Translations under genes and position numbers: made by a program | In this document: positions 61,240-64,000 of the stretch, in pieces | Layout: each line of letters begins with the position of its first letter | Position numbering within the stretch: the first letter of the stretch is position 1 | Notes under the pieces: model-generated | Seen by the model: only the letters and a program-made list of their open reading frames with translations | Told to the model about the DNA's origin: nothing | Database searches by the model: none | From: Krasilnikoviella flava | Lineage (GTDB): Bacteria > Actinomycetota > Actinomycetes > Actinomycetales > Cellulomonadaceae | Direction: 5' to 3' | DNA length: 64,000 nucleotides | NCBI RefSeq assembly: GCF_900167525.1 | Contig: NZ_FUZQ01000006.1 | Coordinates: 248,001 to 312,000 of the forward strand

Positions 61240-62840
61240 CCGTGCCCACCTTCCTGCGCGTCGGCGTCGTCGCCCACGACGACCGACTCGCCCCGGCCCC
61301 GGTCCGCCCCGTCGGGGAAGACGGCGTCCACGTAGGTGTGGCCGTCCATCGACGCGGTGGCGGCGCGCTCGGCGTAGCCGTACAGCGGGCCGGCGGCCAC
61401 GGTGAGGAGCAGCCCGAACGCGACGAGCGCGCCGGTGGGCAGCACCATGCCGCGCGGCAGCGGCACGTCGGACTCGATCTCCTCCGCCGGCGCCTGCCAG
61501 AAGGCCTTGTTCCACGTCTTGACCACGGCGTACAGGGTGAGCAGCGACGTCACGACCGACCCGACGACGAGCACCCACGCCAGCCCGGTCCCCACGCTCG
61601 CGCCCTCGGTGAGCAGGCCGACCTTGCCGAGGAAGCCGGACAGCGGCGGGATGCCGGCCAGGTTGAGCGCGGGCACGAAGAACAGCACGGCCAGCCCTGG
61701 CGCGAGCTTGGCCAGGCCGCCCAGCCGGTCGAGCGACGTCGACCCGCCCCGCCACTCGACGAGACCCACCACGAGGAACAGGGCCGTCTGGACGGAGATG
61801 TGGTGCACCACGTAGTAGATGGCCGCGGCGGTGCCCGCCTCGGTGGCGAGCGCGATGCCGAAGATCATGTAGCCGATGTGGCTGACCAGGGTGAACGACA
61901 GCAGACGTTTGACGTCGTTCTGCGCCACGGCGCCCAGGATCCCGATGACCATGGTGAGCAGCGCGAGCACCATGAGCACCTGGTCCACGGTGGGGTTGTC
62001 CGGGAACAGCAGCGTCTGGGTGCGCAGGATGGAGTACACGCCGACCTTGGTGAGCAGGCCCGCGAACACGGCGGTGACCGGCGCCGGCGCCGTCGGGTAG
62101 GAGTCGGGCAGCCACGCGGACAGCGGGAAGATGGCGGCCTTGATGCCGAACGCGAGCAGCAGCAGGAGCTGCAGCGCCGTGCGCACGGTCGGGTCGATCT
62201 CCGGCAGCCGCTCCGCGAGCTGCGCCATGTTCACCGTGCCGGTCGCGCCGTAGATGAGCGCGATCGCCGTGAGGAACAGCAACGACGACACCAGCGTGAC
62301 GATGATGTACACCGACCCGGCGCGGATGCGCTCGGCCGTGCCACCCAGGGTGAGCAGCACCGCGGACGACGCGAGCAGGATCTCGAACCCGACGTAGAGG
62401 TTGAACAGGTCGCCGGTGAGGAACGCGTTCGCCACGCCCGCAGCCAGGATGAGGAAGGTCGGGTGGAAGATCGCGACGGGGATCATGTCGCCGCGCGTGG
62501 TGCCCGGCTCGTCCTCCCCCTCGGGCACGCCCTGGCCCAGGGAGTACAGGAGCACGCACAGCAGCATCACGAACGAGACCGTGAGCATCACCGCGGAGAT
62601 GCGGTCGGCGACCAGGTCGATGCCGACGGGCACCGCCCAGCTGCCGACCTCGACGACGATCGGCCCGCCGTCGGCGGCGACCAGGAGCCCGACGGACGCC
62701 GCGAGGGCGGCGGCCAGCGCGGTGACGCTGATGATGCGCTGCACGCGGGCGTACCGGTGCAGGGCGAGCGTCAGCCCGGCCGCGAACAGCGGCAGCATGA
62801 CGGGCAGCGGCACCAACGTCTCGGCGTCCCAGGGGATCAC
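61236..62840 (-). CDS. mnhD: Mrp antiporter subunit D
   Basis: The 534-residue protein is the NuoN/NuoM-like proton-channel subunit with about 14 helices. Key segments are FLTGDLFNLYVGFEILLASS (conserved Glu in helix 5), AFGIKAAIFPLSAWLPDSYP (Lys in helix 7), TAPAPVTAVFAGLLTKVGVY and VAQNDVKRLLSFTLVSHIGY. The GTG overlaps the mnhC stop (GTGA). A polar tail of about 40 residues follows the last helix. Confidence 0.95.
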   Translation of the reverse strand: MIPWDAETLVPLPVMLPLFAAGLTLALHRYARVQRIISVTALAAALAASVGLLVAADGGPIVVEVGSWAVPVGIDLVADRISAVMLTVSFVMLLCVLLYSLGQGVPEGEDEPGTTRGDMIPVAIFHPTFLILAAGVANAFLTGDLFNLYVGFEILLASSAVLLTLGGTAERIRAGSVYIIVTLVSSLLFLTAIALIYGATGTVNMAQLAERLPEIDPTVRTALQLLLLLAFGIKAAIFPLSAWLPDSYPTAPAPVTAVFAGLLTKVGVYSILRTQTLLFPDNPTVDQVLMVLALLTMVIGILGAVAQNDVKRLLSFTLVSHIGYMIFGIALATEAGTAAAIYYVVHHISVQTALFLVVGLVEWRGGSTSLDRLGGLAKLAPGLAVLFFVPALNLAGIPPLSGFLGKVGLLTEGASVGTGLAWVLVVGSVVTSLLTLYAVVKTWNKAFWQAPAEEIESDVPLPRGMVLPTGALVAFGLLLTVAAGPLYGYAERAATASMDGHTYVDAVFPDGADRGRGESVVVGDDADAQEGGHG

Positions 62841-63403
62841 GGGCGCTCCTCGGGGTCGGTGCGGGCGTCGGTCCGCGCCTCACCGTGGCGGTGGTGGCCC
62901 CGGTCGTGGCTGCGGGAAGGGCCGTCGTCGTCGCTGTCGTCGACGTCGTCGTGCACGTCGGCCGCTTCCTCGTCGAGGGTCTGGTCGAGCCCACCGGCGT
63001 CCGCGTCCTCGAAGGCGGGCGCGTTGAGCGCGGCGTGCCGGGCGACACGCCGGTCCTCGACGTCGTCGGCCACCTCGTCGTGCCCGTGCAGCTGCCACGA
63101 GCGATAGGCCATGGCGAGCACGAACGCGACGAGCGCCAGGGTGATGACGATCGAGGTGAGCACCATCGCCTGCGCGAGCGGGTCGCTCATGCGCACGCCC
63201 TCGGGGGCGTTGCCGACGATGGGCGAGGCGCCGGAGCGGCCGCCCATGACGAGCAGCATGAGGTTGACGCCGTTGCCGATGAGGACGAACCCGAGCAGCA
63301 CCCGGGTGAGCGGGCGCTCCAGCAGCAGATAGACGCCGGTCGCGAACAGCACGCCGATGGCCAGGACCAGCACGGCCGAGGGGGTGTTCTCGAGCACGGT
63401 CAT
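62837..63403 (-). CDS. mnhC: Mrp antiporter subunit C
   Basis: The 188-residue NuoK-like protein has three helices: VLVLAIGVLFATGVYLLLE, RPLTRVLLGFVLIGNGVNLM and LAQAMVLTSIVITLALVAFV. The C-terminal 80 residues form a hydrophilic, Asp/His/Arg-rich extension (DVHDDVDDSDDDG, SHDRGHHRHGEAR) unusual for the subunit and possibly metal-binding. The ATG overlaps the stop of the upstream subunit. Confidence 0.92.
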   Translation of the reverse strand: MTVLENTPSAVLVLAIGVLFATGVYLLLERPLTRVLLGFVLIGNGVNLMLLVMGGRSGASPIVGNAPEGVRMSDPLAQAMVLTSIVITLALVAFVLAMAYRSWQLHGHDEVADDVEDRRVARHAALNAPAFEDADAGGLDQTLDEEAADVHDDVDDSDDDGPSRSHDRGHHRHGEARTDARTDPEERP

Positions 63404-64000
63404 GGGGCCACCTCCTCGCGCCGGTTCTCCGCTCGGCCGGCAGAGCCGTCGGGGGTGCGCACCTCGCCGACCACGGTGCGCGCGGGCCGCGGGTCCTGGC
63501 GGTCGATCTCGGCACCGAGCGTCCGGAGCAGGTCGAGCACCAGGCCCACGACGACGAGCATCACGCCGATGTCGAAGAACAGCGAGGTCACGAGGTGCAC
63601 GTCGCCGAGCACGGGGACGGCGTACCAGTGCAGGATCGTGCTCTGCAGCACCTCCTGGCCGGCGACGAGGGTCGCGAGGCCCACGCCCGCGGAGAGGAAC
63701 AGGCCGGTGCCGAGCAGCACGCCGGGGTTGATCGGCGCGGCCTCCCCGAGCTCGTACCGGCCGCCCGCGAGGTAGCGCACGGCGAACGCGATGCCCACCA
63801 CGAGGCCCGCGGCGAACCCGCCGCCGGGCGCGTTGTGGCCGCTGAACAGCAGGAACAGCCCGAACACGATCATGGCGTGGAAGACGACGCGGGTGATGAC
63901 CTCGAACAGGACGGAGCGACGCTCGGGCTCCAGCGTGCTGCCGGCCGCGAGCCACACCCGGCGGGTGTGCGGGTCGGACTGGCTGACGTCGTCCTTCACC
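63400..64000 (-). CDS. mnhA: Mrp antiporter MnhB-type domain, 3' part (likely MnhA-MnhB fusion)
   Basis: The frame enters from the right edge. The visible 199 residues hold an MnhB domain: EPERRSVLFEVITRVVFHAM, LFLLFSGHNAPGGGFAAGLV, RYLAGGRYELGEAAPINPGV and DVHLVTSLFFDIGVMLVVVG. In actinobacteria this domain is usually the C-terminal end of a long MnhA-MnhB fusion, and the leading VWLAAGSTLEPERRSVL fits the linker of such fusions. A GTG at 63999 could start a free MnhB, but the fusion is more likely. Confidence 0.8.
   Translation of the reverse strand, partial: VKDDVSQSDPHTRRVWLAAGSTLEPERRSVLFEVITRVVFHAMIVFGLFLLFSGHNAPGGGFAAGLVVGIAFAVRYLAGGRYELGEAAPINPGVLLGTGLFLSAGVGLATLVAGQEVLQSTILHWYAVPVLGDVHLVTSLFFDIGVMLVVVGLVLDLLRTLGAEIDRQDPRPARTVVGEVRTPDGSAGRAENRREEVAP

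Overview
The window is about 64 kb of very GC-rich, densely coding DNA. Gene content and style suggest an actinobacterium, probably Micrococcales near Cellulomonadaceae or Promicromonosporaceae. The supporting signs are recBCD, an HspR-type HAIR operator at clpB, an actinobacterial c-di-AMP riboswitch, septum-formation-domain proteins, LppM, DUF3151, many GTG starts, and many starts 6-8 bases after a -10-like hexamer (leaderless style). The taxonomic placement is inference from style, not from a marker gene. I saw no rRNA, tRNA, CRISPR, prophage or insertion sequence.

Layout. 0-3 kb: a cut-off acetyltransferase, a methyltransferase, and a TetR regulator divergent from a DUF1304/oxidoreductase pair. 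3.3-5.2 kb: a secreted M14 carboxypeptidase and a small membrane protein. 5.1-10.3 kb (minus): two paralogous membrane proteins, a response regulator, a histidine kinase and a two-gene ABC exporter. 10.6-13.6 kb: a large secreted choice-of-anchor-L protein and a membrane protein. 13.7-23.4 kb: a translationally coupled recC-recB-recD-HAD operon. 23.4-27.4 kb: two luciferase-like oxidoreductases, a VapBC-like toxin-antitoxin pair, an MBL hydrolase and a VOC protein. 27.4-37.2 kb: purine genes purQ, purS, purC, purD and purA on the minus strand, interspersed with unrelated genes. 37.3-41.0 kb: a partner-switching module (two STAS proteins and a multidomain SpoIIE phosphatase/kinase). 41.2-50.2 kb: fba, an rRNA/tRNA methyltransferase, HAD-IIA, pyrE, an SDR, a VOC plus TipA-like regulator, exonuclease III. 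50.2-54.3 kb: an NlpC/P60 hydrolase behind a c-di-AMP riboswitch, then clpB. 54.3-58.7 kb: LppM, an alpha/beta hydrolase, and the alkylation repair pair Ada-AlkA and Ogt. 58.8-64 kb (minus): a CDF transporter downstream of an Mrp antiporter operon that runs off the right edge.

The most unusual material is not in the genes but between and inside them. One dispersed palindromic repeat (consensus arms near GGTCGAGCCTGTCGAGACC) occurs intergenically, where it supplies stop codons to neighbouring genes, and inside recB, recD and an SpoU methyltransferase gene in open frame. A second class consists of giant near-perfect hairpins between convergent genes, one of them a 103-bp palindrome. Two of these loci share a tandem 20-bp word. 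I did not find a clearly new multi-gene enzymatic or defence system.
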